From assembly GCA_026014565.1 (NCBI GenBank), contig JAOZIB010000006.1, forward strand, positions 1-38,963: 38,963 nucleotides of DNA. The letters are read 5' to 3'. The notes beneath the pieces are model-generated. The model saw only the letters and a program-made list of their open reading frames with translations, was not told the origin of the DNA and made no database searches. Shown one piece after another: positions 23,864 through 32,718 of this stretch. Source of the stretch: Candidatus Bathyarchaeum sp. GTDB taxonomy: Archaea > Thermoproteota > Bathyarchaeia > Bathyarchaeales > Bathyarchaeaceae. Numbering within the stretch: position 1 is the stretch's first letter; each line of letters starts with the position of its first letter. The position numbers and the translations under genes were made by a program.

Positions 23864-25483
23864 TTATGTTTTTGATGTTTTGTACATTTTTTTCTTAAAA
23901 CTGTAAAGGACTAATGTTGCGATTCCAATAAAAGGCAAAACAGTCCAAAGAGAAAATTCTGGAATCGCACTGATTTTGACGGGATTAATTAAAGGATAGT
24001 TGTCAGTGTTGTTTTCGTAAACAACATATGGGCTGTCACCAATGTTGTCCGCATTGTTGTCTTTGCCAATGTAGTCGTTCCAGTAGTTGCCCTCTTTGCC
24101 ATTGTCCCAAGTGTTTCCTTCAGAATAGTATGTGCTCGGAAAAGGATAGAAAAATTCGTGCTGTTCGTAAACGGATACGGGATTTGAGATAAAATTATTA
24201 TGGTAAAATGTGTTGTTGTCTGAAAATGCAAGGTAAACAGCGTACTGGCTGCTTCTCGAAATGTTGTTTGCCACAAAAGTGTTTTCGTCTCCACTGACCA
24301 ACTTGATTGCGTTTTTGCAGTCCGTAATCAGGTTATTGAGAACAAAATTGTTTTGAACGCCATTTTTGAAGTAAATTCCATCTCCTGAACAAACTATGTT
24401 GTTTTCTTGTATGTAATTAAACACTGGCGTGAAACCTATTATTGATTCAATAATTACTCCCGCTTGTCCGGTAGAAGAAATTTTGTTGCCCTGCACGTTG
24501 TTATAGGAAGAGCTAATCAAACTAACCCCAAAGCTTCCGGTTGCAACTATTGAATTGTCAGTTATGGTATTGTTGTTTGAGGCAGATAATTTGATTGCTG
24601 CACTGTTGTATGAAACCATCGAAGCAGTGTACTCAAGTTGATTATTGAAAATGGTGTTGATGTGGGAGTTTGTTAAAACAATGTTTCCTTGGCAGTTTGA
24701 TATTTTCGTATTGTTTGTCCCAAAAAGAGTGATTGTGTCTCGCAGATCCACAGATGTTTTAACATCTTTTACAGTCATGTTGTTGCAGCCTACGAGGATT
24801 ACTTGCGCGGCAGATTCCACGATCTGGTTTGACTGATTTTCAAGACAAATCAGTGGTTTGCCATTGATTGTGTTATCAAAGAAAAAGTTACCCATAGTAA
24901 GGGGTTCGTAAATTATTAGTCCACTTGCGACAAATTCGTTGTTTGAAAAAACTGTGTTATTACAGTTGAAAATAACGCCGTATTTGTTGGTTTCTGAGGT
25001 TAATTTGTTGCCTGAAACAGTGCAGTTATCAGCACTGATATCTAGAGTAAAGTATGTTGTTTCTATGTGGTTGTTAAGAATTTGATTGCTTGAAGCAGTT
25101 GTGTTGCGTTCATGATTTTTTAAACGAAATTCAATGCCAATACCAAAGTTGACTATCCGTACGTTTTGTATTGTTATATTTGCTCGTCCACTGGAAGTTA
25201 TTGCAATACCGTTTCCTGTTCCTTGAATAGTTTTGTCATCACCATTGAAAACAATGTTATCCTTCTCGATAGTAATGAACGCATCCACAGGATTAATAGA
25301 TCCGCTTAAGTCTTCAATGAGGGTGTAGACGTTTCCATCTCGTTGAATTTTGTCTGTTCCTTCAACGGTTCCATCTTCTCGGAGGTAAATTGAGCTTTTA
25401 GCAGTTACATTTTGTATTATTGGAAGAGAAACAAAAAATAAAGCAAACACTAAAACTAAAGCAACAAACTTGATGTGATTCAT
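23864..25483 (-). CDS. Secreted NosD-like right-handed beta-helix protein with IPEF C-terminal anchor
   Basis: A signal peptide (FVALVLVFALFFVSLPIIQNV, ending near TAKSS) leads into many short beta-helix coils rich in Asn, of the form N-x-N-T-I-x-x-N (NTITDNSIVATG, NNVQGNKISST, NTFVANNISRS). The NosD/periplasmic copper-binding tail WDNGKEGNYWNDYIGKDNN is present near residue 470. The C-terminus has IPEFSLWTVLPF, a hydrophobic helix and a basic end (SFKKKMYKTSKT), resembling PEF-CTERM sorting signals processed by archaeosortases (inference). The 539-residue protein is likely on the cell surface. A paralogue lies at 28412-29566. Confidence 0.85.
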   Translation of the reverse strand: MNHIKFVALVLVFALFFVSLPIIQNVTAKSSIYLREDGTVEGTDKIQRDGNVYTLIEDLSGSINPVDAFITIEKDNIVFNGDDKTIQGTGNGIAITSSGRANITIQNVRIVNFGIGIEFRLKNHERNTTASSNQILNNHIETTYFTLDISADNCTVSGNKLTSETNKYGVIFNCNNTVFSNNEFVASGLIIYEPLTMGNFFFDNTINGKPLICLENQSNQIVESAAQVILVGCNNMTVKDVKTSVDLRDTITLFGTNNTKISNCQGNIVLTNSHINTIFNNQLEYTASMVSYNSAAIKLSASNNNTITDNSIVATGSFGVSLISSSYNNVQGNKISSTGQAGVIIESIIGFTPVFNYIQENNIVCSGDGIYFKNGVQNNFVLNNLITDCKNAIKLVSGDENTFVANNISRSSQYAVYLAFSDNNTFYHNNFISNPVSVYEQHEFFYPFPSTYYSEGNTWDNGKEGNYWNDYIGKDNNADNIGDSPYVVYENNTDNYPLINPVKISAIPEFSLWTVLPFIGIATLVLYSFKKKMYKTSKT

Positions 25484-25554
25484 TTTTCAACAAAATAGAA
25501 CTAGTTGAAGACGTATGAAAAGGATTTTTGTCAAGAAACTTTGACCAATCATAG

Positions 25555-26175
25555 CTACTGCTGTTTTTTCTTGTAATTCATTCCAAGAACATACAGTTCT
25601 GCACTTTTGCTTCGGCTGGCTTTGGGTTTTACCAGTTTCACAAAGCTGAAGTGCCGTTTTGTTTCTTCAACAAAATTGTTTGTTGTGCTTCCTTGAAAGA
25701 CTTTGACGAAAAAGTTTCCTCCGGGTCGAAGAAGCGTTTTAGCAATATTCAAAGACTGGGTTGCTAGGTCGATTTGTCGAGCGTGGTCTAGTTCCCAAAT
25801 ACCTGAAACGTTGGGGGCGACGTCTGAAATTACAACGTCAGGGGCATGGGGAAGTAGTTGTAAAATTTTTGTGATTGTTTCTTTTTCTGTGACGTCTCCA
25901 ACTACTGCTAAAGCATTAGGGGAATCAAAAGGAGCTATTTTTTTGAGGTCAACTGCCAAAATAAATCCTGAATTGTCTACTAAACGCAAGGCAGCTTGTG
26001 TCCAGCCTCCAGGAGCTGCGCCTAAATCCACTACCACATATCCGGGTTTGATAAAATTGAATTTTTTTACTGCTTGAAGAAGCTTAAAAGAAGCTCGTGA
26101 GCGCAGGTTTTCTGCTTTCGCTTTTCGGTAATAGAATTCGTTTTTTCGCTCGTTTACCCATGCACTACCAGGCAA
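25555..26175 (-). CDS. rlmE: 23S rRNA 2'-O-methyltransferase RlmE/FtsJ family
   Basis: The 206-residue protein is a compact FtsJ-type Rossmann methyltransferase. SAM site: VVDLGAAPGGWTQAAL (about 48-63). The catalytic K-D-K-E tetrad is visible as Lys31 (SFKLL), Asp118 (ISDVAPN), Lys158 (FVKVF) and Glu193 (SAELY). In archaea the target may be rRNA or tRNA. The start is TTG 26175 with GGTGA 9 nt upstream; the site lies inside the end of the TFE-beta-like gene, whose stop is 2 nt before. The two genes are therefore coupled. I see no sign of damage. Confidence 0.92.
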   Translation of the reverse strand: MPGSAWVNERKNEFYYRKAKAENLRSRASFKLLQAVKKFNFIKPGYVVVDLGAAPGGWTQAALRLVDNSGFILAVDLKKIAPFDSPNALAVVGDVTEKETITKILQLLPHAPDVVISDVAPNVSGIWELDHARQIDLATQSLNIAKTLLRPGGNFFVKVFQGSTTNNFVEETKRHFSFVKLVKPKASRSKSAELYVLGMNYKKKQQ

Positions 26176-26177
26176 AA

Positions 26178-26555
26178 CTAAATTTCACCAGAAGGTTCCA
26201 TGTTGGGTTGTTCTTCGCCTAAAATCCAAGCAGTCAACATCTTGCACTCATGAGGAGAAATTGGACCCCATGCACCACACCGCGCATCGTTAGGACACAT
26301 TAAACAAGGAGAATCAATAATTGTGTTAAGGGACGCAGGTTTGCGTTTAGTGAACAACCGATAAGTCCATCTGCCGTCATGTAGTTCTTTTTCTCGAAGG
26401 ATTAGCCCTTTTGTTTCTAGTTTCAGGGCGATTCTGCTGCCTTCTCGGCTGGTGGCATCAAGTTCTCGCCACAGTTCAGACTGCAGTACACCATCAGTTC
26501 CGTTGTTGGAAATGACCTCTAAGGCTTTGTATTCGAGTTCGTTGCGTCTGGGCAT
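26178..26555 (-). CDS. Transcription factor TFE-beta-like (RPC39/Rpc34 family, Fe-S type)
   Basis: From ATG 26555 the protein has 125 residues. Residues about 5-70 form a winged helix (YKALEVISNNGTDGVLQSEL, then REGSRIALKLETKGLILREK and a wing WTYRLFTK). The C-terminus holds four cysteines, Cys84, Cys87, Cys93 and Cys104 (CLMCPNDARC...HEC), the pattern of the cubane Fe-S domain of archaeal TFE-beta and human RPC39. TFE-beta pairs with TFE-alpha to help open promoters. ATG 26555 is used because AAGGATCG lies 9 nt upstream and a TATA-like CTTATATC precedes it; an ATG at 26606 is less likely. It is co-transcribed with rlmE. Confidence 0.78.
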   Translation of the reverse strand: MPRRNELEYKALEVISNNGTDGVLQSELWRELDATSREGSRIALKLETKGLILREKELHDGRWTYRLFTKRKPASLNTIIDSPCLMCPNDARCGAWGPISPHECKMLTAWILGEEQPNMEPSGEI

Positions 26556-26767
26556 GTGAATTTCGATCCTTTGAACGTTCGTAGATATAAGGGCACACCA
26601 ACCCATAAAAATGTGTAGGCATTTTGCCGTAATTACACAGATATTAGTAAAAAATTATGGCATCCAGCTTCCCAACAAAATTACGAAAGCTTTTAACCAG
26701 CCCAAACTGCATCAATTTCCAGTTAACTACAAAACGACAAATATAAAATCAGGAGGACTTCAAGAAC

Positions 26768-27793
26768 TTGCCTGAAAAAAACTCATCTGACTCTTACTGT
26801 CTGGGCATAGAATCCACGGCAGACGATTTCGGCGCTGCCGTGGTAACTTTTGATGGCAAGGTTTTGTCAAACACAAACGACGCCTACATGCCCGAACAAG
26901 GAGGAATTCATCCCAGAGAAGCAGCAAGGCATCATGCAGATGTTTCAGAAAAGGTTCTAGCCCAAGCTTTCGAAACCGCAGGGGTGAAACCTCAAGAAAT
27001 CAGCTTAGTTGCTTTTGCACAAGGACCTGGATTAGGCCCTTGCCTGCGAACAGGAGCAACGGCTGCTCGGGCTTTGGCTTCGTATCTGGATGTTCCTTTG
27101 GTTGGAGTTAACCACTGCGTTGGTCACATCGAAATTGGCAAACTGGCAACAGGCGCAACAGACCCAGTTACCTTGTATGCATCAGGAGGAAACACGATAG
27201 TTTCTGCCTTTGAAGCAAAACGGTACAGAATTTTTGGAGAAACCCTAGACATCGCCATCGGAAACTGCTTGGACGTTTTTGCCCGAGCCGTAGGATTAAA
27301 ACAAGGGAATGGGGCACCCTTTGGGGCAGTAGTAGAAAAACTGGCAAAAAAAGGCAAAAAATTTGTTCCTTTGCCTTACACAGTAAAGGGAATGGACCTT
27401 TCCTTTAGTGGTCTTCACACTGCTGCGGTTCAGGCGTTTCAAACAAACAAGTATTCAATTGAAGATATTTGTTTTAGCCTGCAAGAAGTTGCCTTTGGCA
27501 TGCTTACAGAAGTAACCGAACGGGCATTAGCTCACACTGAAAAGCCCGAAGTACTGTTAACTGGTGGTGTTGCAGCAAACAAAAGGTTACAAGAGATGCT
27601 AAAAGTGATTGCAGATGAGCACGGGGCACAATTTTGTGGGGTTCCCATAAAACTTGCTGCAGATAACGGTGCCATGATTGCGTGGGCAGGAATTCTTGCA
27701 TACAACAGTGGCATTTCTACTCCAGTGGAAAAAAGTTTAGTTAATGTAAAATGGCGCCTAGAAGAGGTTGTTGCCCCTTGGTTGGAGGAATAA
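26768..27793 (+). CDS. kae1: KEOPS subunit Kae1 (tRNA t6A37 threonylcarbamoyltransferase)
   Basis: Kae1 transfers the threonylcarbamoyl group to A37 of ANN-decoding tRNAs. Motifs: CLGIESTADDFGAAVV (ASKHA phosphate 1), GGIHPREAARHHAD, NHCVGHIEIG with metal-binding His116 and His120, LYASGGNT, and the late KLAADNGAMIAW with the metal Asp. The 341-residue length is normal. TTG 26768 follows GGAGGAC. The gene is 4 nt upstream of bud32, the classic archaeal pair, which is fused in some euryarchaea but separate here. Confidence 0.97.
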   Translation: MPEKNSSDSYCLGIESTADDFGAAVVTFDGKVLSNTNDAYMPEQGGIHPREAARHHADVSEKVLAQAFETAGVKPQEISLVAFAQGPGLGPCLRTGATAARALASYLDVPLVGVNHCVGHIEIGKLATGATDPVTLYASGGNTIVSAFEAKRYRIFGETLDIAIGNCLDVFARAVGLKQGNGAPFGAVVEKLAKKGKKFVPLPYTVKGMDLSFSGLHTAAVQAFQTNKYSIEDICFSLQEVAFGMLTEVTERALAHTEKPEVLLTGGVAANKRLQEMLKVIADEHGAQFCGVPIKLAADNGAMIAWAGILAYNSGISTPVEKSLVNVKWRLEEVVAPWLEE

Positions 27794-27797
27794 ACGC

Positions 27798-28433
27798 TTG
27801 TTAATCAAAAAAGGCGCAGAAGCCAGCTTATACAAAGAAACATGGCACAATCGCAAAGTCATCATGAAAAAGCGTCATCCAAAGTTGTATCGAACTGCTG
27901 AATTGGACACAATGATTAGGTCCCAAAGGACGGTTCATGAGCCCCACATTATGCACAAAGCAAAAGAAGCCGGAGTTCCCACGCCAACAATTTTTATGGT
28001 GGATGTTGCAGACGCAAACATCGTAATGGAGTTTGTGGAAGGCAAACAAGTCAAAGAGGTACTAGATGGCATAACCAAACAAGACAGATTGGCCCTTTGT
28101 CGACATATTGGAAAAATGATTGGGCGCCTTCACAAGAATGGAATAATCCATGGTGATTTGACGACCTCAAACATGATACTCACACCCAACGGCAATGTAG
28201 TTTTTGTGGATTTTGGGTTAAGCGAACGGTCAATAGAATTAGAAGCAAAAGGCGTAGATCTGCATTTGATGAATCGAACATTGAAAAGCACTCACTACAA
28301 ACACGCTAACGAATGCTACAAAACAGTCATGGAAGGATACACCAAAACAGTAGGAGCAGAAGAAACAAAAAAAGTAATCAAAAAAATCAGAGAAATCGAA
28401 AAACGTGGGCGCTACGTCGCAGACAGAGAATAG
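27798..28433 (+). CDS. bud32: KEOPS subunit Bud32 (atypical kinase/ATPase)
   Basis: Bud32 (211 residues from TTG 27798) is a small atypical protein kinase that acts as a P-loop-independent ATPase switch for Kae1. Visible motifs: IKKGAEASLY (glycine-loop equivalent), VIMKKRHPKLYR (catalytic Lys region, RKxYR pattern), IIHGDLTTSNM (catalytic Asp), VFVDFGLSE (DFG) and a C-terminal GRYVADRE tail. GGAGG lies 9 nt before TTG 27798; a longer frame into kae1 is not needed. Its 3' end overlaps the convergent NosD-like gene by 22 nt. Confidence 0.96.
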   Translation: MLIKKGAEASLYKETWHNRKVIMKKRHPKLYRTAELDTMIRSQRTVHEPHIMHKAKEAGVPTPTIFMVDVADANIVMEFVEGKQVKEVLDGITKQDRLALCRHIGKMIGRLHKNGIIHGDLTTSNMILTPNGNVVFVDFGLSERSIELEAKGVDLHLMNRTLKSTHYKHANECYKTVMEGYTKTVGAEETKKVIKKIREIEKRGRYVADRE

Positions 28434-29566
28434 CCCCTTTTCTTAAAGATTGCCACAAACGTTGCAGTTACCATGAATACTAGCAAAACAGTCCATGAAG
28501 GAAACTCTGGGATTGTAGAGGGTTCCATTAGGGGAAAATTGTCTTGGGCATCGACGCCATGGGTTATGGGAACATTTGTTGTGGGTTCATTTTGAGTAGT
28601 TGTTTTTTGAATTATGTGAGGTGTATCACCTATGCCATCGTTGTTTTCGTCTTTGCCTTTGTAGTTGCTCCAGTAGTTTCCTTGGGTTCCATTATCCCAG
28701 CTAATACTTCGTTGATTTACTGGGTCAACTTGTGAATACAATCCATAGAATTGTTCGGCGTTATCAACAAAGGCGTTATGATAAACGGTGCAGTTAGTGT
28801 AAGAAAGATAAACACCACGTATGTTGTTTTCGATGTTATTTGCAATAATAAATACATCCAATCCACCCGAAACTACGATTCCAGTTCCTGCACTTGCCAT
28901 CCCTGTTTCTTGATTTTCGATTATGTCATTTCTGATTATGTTAATCTGGAAAGAAGATGCAGGATTACTGTCTGCATTTATACCTATCATGTTTTTTGTG
29001 AATAAGTTTTCAGTGATACTGATATGATTACACGCGCCAAACAATATACCTATACGGTTTTTTGTCAGATGATTTTGTTCCACGCTAATGTTAGATGAAT
29101 AAAGCATGTAGACGCCATGGTCGTTATTGGTTACCGTGTTTTTGACAATCTGAATGTTTGAAGAATCGTAAACACGAATAGCTTCATGAAAGTGTTGTAT
29201 CTCTAAATTTTGTATAGTTACATTGCTTCGAGTGTACAAACTCACTCCTTTGCTTGCAGAACCACCATCAATATTGTATACTTCACTTTGCAACATGTAC
29301 CCTGCTCCATCAAGTATGATGTCATTTCTATGAACTTCAATGGAATAATTTTTGATATTACCTGTGAATGTGTAAACGTTTCCAGTTTGCAATATAGGTA
29401 CTGTTGAAGGCTCAATCGTTCCATCACTGTTAATGTGAATACGGGGTAGTTCCACAGATGGAATTGGATTTGCTTTTACGAGGTCACAGGTTAAAGATAA
29501 AATCAAACAAAAACAAATTAACAATAAACCGGTTTGTACTAGAGATTTCCTAAAGTTATGAAGCAT
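28412..29566 (-). CDS. Secreted NosD-like beta-helix protein with IPEFPSW C-terminal anchor
   Basis: Second member of the family in this window, 384 residues. Signal peptide: basic start then GLLLICFCLILSLTCDLVKA. The beta-helix repeats are Asn-rich (NNDHGVYMLYSSNISVEQNH, NIENNIRGVYLSYTN). The NosD tail is WDNGTQGNYWSNYKGKDENN, and the end is IPEFPSWTVLLVFMVTATFV followed by AIFKKRGYSLSAT. It is shorter by about 150 residues than the paralogue at 23864-25483, with fewer coils. Its 3' end runs 22 nt into bud32 on the opposite strand, suggesting it was inserted or rearranged into this housekeeping block. Confidence 0.85.
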   Translation of the reverse strand: MLHNFRKSLVQTGLLLICFCLILSLTCDLVKANPIPSVELPRIHINSDGTIEPSTVPILQTGNVYTFTGNIKNYSIEVHRNDIILDGAGYMLQSEVYNIDGGSASKGVSLYTRSNVTIQNLEIQHFHEAIRVYDSSNIQIVKNTVTNNDHGVYMLYSSNISVEQNHLTKNRIGILFGACNHISITENLFTKNMIGINADSNPASSFQINIIRNDIIENQETGMASAGTGIVVSGGLDVFIIANNIENNIRGVYLSYTNCTVYHNAFVDNAEQFYGLYSQVDPVNQRSISWDNGTQGNYWSNYKGKDENNDGIGDTPHIIQKTTTQNEPTTNVPITHGVDAQDNFPLMEPSTIPEFPSWTVLLVFMVTATFVAIFKKRGYSLSAT

Positions 29567-29706
29567 AACAATTATGATTTAAAAAATGAATCGTAAAAGT
29601 ATTTTTGTAAAGCTTTCTTGACTAAACAAATGATTTTCATTAAAAATGCAGTCAAGATTTCTTGAGTAACATCACTAAACAGGTAGCAACTATGTTTGTT
29701 GGGTAA

Positions 29707-29949
29707 TCACTTTTTTGCTACTTTGAAGGTTTTTTCTGCTACTGAAACGCAGGCTAGAAGGTCGTCTATGGTTGCGATGAGGGTGTGCAGACGTTTTTCG
29801 CATTGTATTGTTGTGTGGACTTCTGAACCGTTTTGTGTTGTTTCAACAGATAGCCCCACTGGAACGTCCATGTTATCCGGGGAAACCGCTTGGACGACTG
29901 ATTGGGCTTCTCGCTCATTTTTATAACTTAGACAGATTTTAGCTTCCAA
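29707..29949 (-). CDS. pcc1: KEOPS subunit Pcc1
   Basis: Pcc1 is the small dimerisation subunit that binds Kae1 and tRNA in KEOPS. The 80-residue protein shows the CTAG/Pcc1 pattern: first strand MEAKICLSYKNEREAQSVVQ, an SPDNMDVPVGLSVE strand, HTTIQCEKRLHTLIATIDDL and a helix ending VAEKTFKVAKK. It starts 11 nt inside the end of the upstream recJ-like gene, so translation is coupled. It is the third KEOPS subunit in the window; the fourth (Cgi121) is not seen. Confidence 0.87.
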   Translation of the reverse strand: MEAKICLSYKNEREAQSVVQAVSPDNMDVPVGLSVETTQNGSEVHTTIQCEKRLHTLIATIDDLLACVSVAEKTFKVAKK

Positions 29950-31396
29950 TTTTTTCCCCAGCCAGTTGGCGTTTAACTAAATCATCTACCATATTGACGA
30001 AGGCTTCCACATCCTTGATGGGTACCTGTGCACCTGCGGCGATGTCATGTCCTCCACCGCGTCCAGAATATTGTTCAGAAGCAGTTTGCATTACATCTCC
30101 CAGATTCAAGCCTTTTTGTATCAGGGGTTCTGAGCCTCGGGAAGAGATTTTCACTTGGTCTTCTCCTGAGATTTTGGCGTAAGCAATGATAGGTTTTCCC
30201 AACTGAGTAAGAGTAGTAGACAATATAGTGCAAACAGGACTGAGAACCTTTTCATCAATGAAGCGATCACCCCTGACTACGTAAATATTTTCCAGCTCTT
30301 CGAGGCGCTCAGGTTTTTCTGTAACCCACCGAAGATACTTGGTGATAGTCCCACGGTAATCTTGGATTACTTTGTTTGCCTCTTCCAAGCATTTTTTGCG
30401 GTCCCCCATGCAAATAGCTGCTCCCAATCCAGCTTTATCCATTCTACCTGTAGCATTCAACAAAACAGAAAATTCCCTCGCATCACGCAAGGTTGTCCAT
30501 GGCTCTTCGTGAGTAAGGGTGTATACGTCCCCAACCAAATCAGAAACAACATCGCCACTCATGCCCTTGGAAACCAAATGCTCCGCAATGGCAGAAAGTA
30601 GCGTCTTTTTTTCTTCTGAAGAAAGGTCACGCAATGCACGCCATTTATCGTTACGTTTAGGTTTAATTCCCAAATTAACCAGAAAGGCGAGACTTTTGTC
30701 TTCTTCACTGCTGATTTCAGGAATAAACGGATTAGTAGTACGAGCTAAAGCCTGATGAATCGGACGAGTCTCCCGACCAAAAAACAACAAATCAGTTTCT
30801 ACTTGAAGAACCCCGGACTCTACTGCATCTTTAACTATAGGAGCGTTTGCGCCACCTAACTTGCGGTCTTTGTTTTTGTCTTGAAGGTCACCTAAAGCGC
30901 CAACAACAGCAAGAGCAGCCAAATCAACATTTTTTTCATTAATTGCCTTAGCAACAAAATACGCCACACCCGAACCACTGATTTCACGAGTTCCATCGAT
31001 ACCCTGAGTGTGGGGGTTTACTTGAATAAAACCGTCAGGAAGCTCCTCTAACACGGGTTGATGATGGTCAAGAATAACAATGTCTTGTCCAGCGAGACGT
31101 TCACCCAAAATGTCAAGGTAACCGCTTCCCATATCAGTAAAAATGGTTAAAGGAGCATTTTCGTGGGCTATTCTGTCTGCAACGTTTTCGTCCATCCAAC
31201 GCTCAAAGCGCAACCGAAACTTTGCCCCTGCCCGAAGCAACGCCTTTCCCATGATACCCCCTGCAGATATACCATCTGCATCTACATGCGTAGAAACGTG
31301 AATGACATCACCTTTTTCGATATGGTCTAAAATTAGGTTAGCTGCTTCATCGGCGTCTTTTGCTAGGGCATCAATTTGTTGCTTAGTAACAGGCAT
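29939..31396 (-). CDS. DHH-family single-strand exonuclease (archaeal RecJ-like)
   Basis: The 485-residue protein has the DHH phosphoesterase core: VIHVSTHVDADGISAGGIMG (motif I, about residues 31-50), an FTDMGSG Asp (motif II), DIVILDHHQP (motif III, DHH, about 127-136) and VGALGD (motif IV). The C-terminal DHHA1 domain ends in YSGRGGGHDIAAGAQVP (about 443-459), the nucleic-acid-binding GGGH loop. Archaeal RecJ homologues work with GINS at the replication fork or in RNA proofreading. Gene order rpsO-recJ-pcc1 is common in archaea. ATG 31396 is the natural start. Confidence 0.92.
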   Translation of the reverse strand: MPVTKQQIDALAKDADEAANLILDHIEKGDVIHVSTHVDADGISAGGIMGKALLRAGAKFRLRFERWMDENVADRIAHENAPLTIFTDMGSGYLDILGERLAGQDIVILDHHQPVLEELPDGFIQVNPHTQGIDGTREISGSGVAYFVAKAINEKNVDLAALAVVGALGDLQDKNKDRKLGGANAPIVKDAVESGVLQVETDLLFFGRETRPIHQALARTTNPFIPEISSEEDKSLAFLVNLGIKPKRNDKWRALRDLSSEEKKTLLSAIAEHLVSKGMSGDVVSDLVGDVYTLTHEEPWTTLRDAREFSVLLNATGRMDKAGLGAAICMGDRKKCLEEANKVIQDYRGTITKYLRWVTEKPERLEELENIYVVRGDRFIDEKVLSPVCTILSTTLTQLGKPIIAYAKISGEDQVKISSRGSEPLIQKGLNLGDVMQTASEQYSGRGGGHDIAAGAQVPIKDVEAFVNMVDDLVKRQLAGEKIGS

Positions 31397-31560
31397 AATT
31401 CTTCACGTCTGGGGTCAAGTTGATGTGTGCCATTTCAGTAAATTCTGCAAATTTGACAACACACAGTAGTATAAGCTGAGAAGCAAGAGAACATATTAAA
31501 ACTTTCGAGTTAGCCTAGTTTCAAATAAACAATAAAACTAACAACAATCAAAAACAAATA

Positions 31561-31584
31561 GAAAAAAGGGAAACAGTTTTCCCT
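31561..31584 (-). terminator. Intrinsic terminator of rpsO
   Basis: On the minus strand AGGGAAA and TTTCCCT form a 7-bp stem with a 4-nt loop, directly followed by TTTTTT, only 5 nt after the rpsO stop. This is the clearest hairpin-plus-U-tract in the window. It would make recJ-pcc1 depend partly on readthrough or on their own promoter in the 190-nt gap. Confidence 0.7.
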
Positions 31585-31588
31585 AAAT

Positions 31589-32029
31589 TTAGAAAAGAGA
31601 AATTGCTTTGGGGGAGTATTTCCAGTCTGCTGGAAGGACGCCTTCTTTTTTGTAGTATCGTACTAGTTTGTAGATTTTTGCTTCTACTAGTTGGAGGGCG
31701 CGTTTGTTGTGCAGATCGGATTTGTTTTTGTCCTGATGGACATGAAGGCGGGTTGCTTTGCGGAGCAGGTTTTCTAGGTCTTCGGGAAGTGTTGAATACA
31801 TGTTTCGTTCTTTTAGAATCTGGGTGACAGATTTACCAGTAATTGATTTAGACAAAGGAACTCCATGTTGGTCCCGCAAAATGATTCCTATTTCACTTGG
31901 GGGGTGTCCGTCTTTTGAAAGCTTTATGATTTGTGCTTCCACTTCTTCTGGTGTGTATCTGCACCATGCGGGGGGTCGTTTACTTACTGGTCTTGTTTCA
32001 TGGGATATTCCTTTTTCTTGTTTTGGCAT
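31589..32029 (-). CDS. rpsO: Small-subunit ribosomal protein uS15
   Basis: The 146-residue protein has the archaeal/eukaryotic uS15 form: an N-terminal extension (KRPPAWCRYTPEEVEAQIIK), SEIGIILRDQHGVP, then the rRNA-binding core LHVHQDKNKSDLHNKRALQL and KIYKLVRYYKKEGVLPADWK. It binds the central domain of 16S rRNA. Length is typical for archaea (about 150). It is located between rdgB and recJ on the same strand, and followed by a strong terminator. Confidence 0.96.
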   Translation of the reverse strand: MPKQEKGISHETRPVSKRPPAWCRYTPEEVEAQIIKLSKDGHPPSEIGIILRDQHGVPLSKSITGKSVTQILKERNMYSTLPEDLENLLRKATRLHVHQDKNKSDLHNKRALQLVEAKIYKLVRYYKKEGVLPADWKYSPKAISLF

Positions 32030-32092
32030 GTTCTTATTCCTCGGAAGCTCCTTAACGTCGGAGGGAAACCAGCTATTTAAAATCTTCGTTTG

Positions 32093-32692
32093 TTAACAAC
32101 CAGAAAACCAATCAGCAAACAGTTTTAGAGCCCGTGCACGGTGAGAATAACTGTTTTTTTCAGTTAACGACATTTCCGCAAAAGTTCGTCCATCACCCTC
32201 AGAGGGAACAAAAATTGGGTCATAACCAAACCCCTCCTCGCCCCGAATTTCAGAACAGATTTTTCCTTCGACTTTACCCACAAAACATATAGGCTCCTGA
32301 TTTAGAGCCGCATAACAAATCACAGACTTGAAATATGCATTTCGGTCGTTGAGACGGTCCATCAACTTGAGAATACCGTTGACACCAACAGTTTGGAAAA
32401 CAAACTTAGAGTAAGGGCCAGGAAAACCCTTTAACGACTCGATAAACAAGCCGGCGTCTTCAACAAAAACAGGCAATCCACAGTTTTTCACAGCATCCAA
32501 AGCGCTGTATTTTGCGATGTTTTCTAGGTGGTCGTCTTGGATTTCAACTGCTTCTATGTCTAGTTTAGCAAGGGTAATATCAAAATTTTCCAGAAAGTTT
32601 TGGGCTTCTTCAAATTTGTGAAGATTAGTGGTAACAAAATTAACTACTTTGGCCTTACGAGAACCAGTGGGATTTGTCGTTTTTTGCTTCAT
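32093..32692 (-). CDS. rdgB: XTP/dITP diphosphatase (RdgB/HAM1)
   Basis: The enzyme removes non-canonical purine nucleotides from the pool. FVTTNLHKFEEAQNFL (about residues 18-33) is the substrate loop TxNxxK; VFVEDAGLFIESLKGFPGPYS holds the catalytic Asp and metal site; EEGFGYDPIFVPSEGDGRTF and the end SHRARALKLFADW complete the family signature. The length of 199 residues is normal; the first 14 residues (QKTTNPTGSRKAK) are a short extra basic lead. It sits between the DUF5615 gene (26 nt) and rpsO (63 nt), same strand. Confidence 0.95.
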   Translation of the reverse strand: MKQKTTNPTGSRKAKVVNFVTTNLHKFEEAQNFLENFDITLAKLDIEAVEIQDDHLENIAKYSALDAVKNCGLPVFVEDAGLFIESLKGFPGPYSKFVFQTVGVNGILKLMDRLNDRNAYFKSVICYAALNQEPICFVGKVEGKICSEIRGEEGFGYDPIFVPSEGDGRTFAEMSLTEKNSYSHRARALKLFADWFSGC

Positions 32693-32718
32693 TGTTTGTC
32701 ACATATTCAAACTACTGT

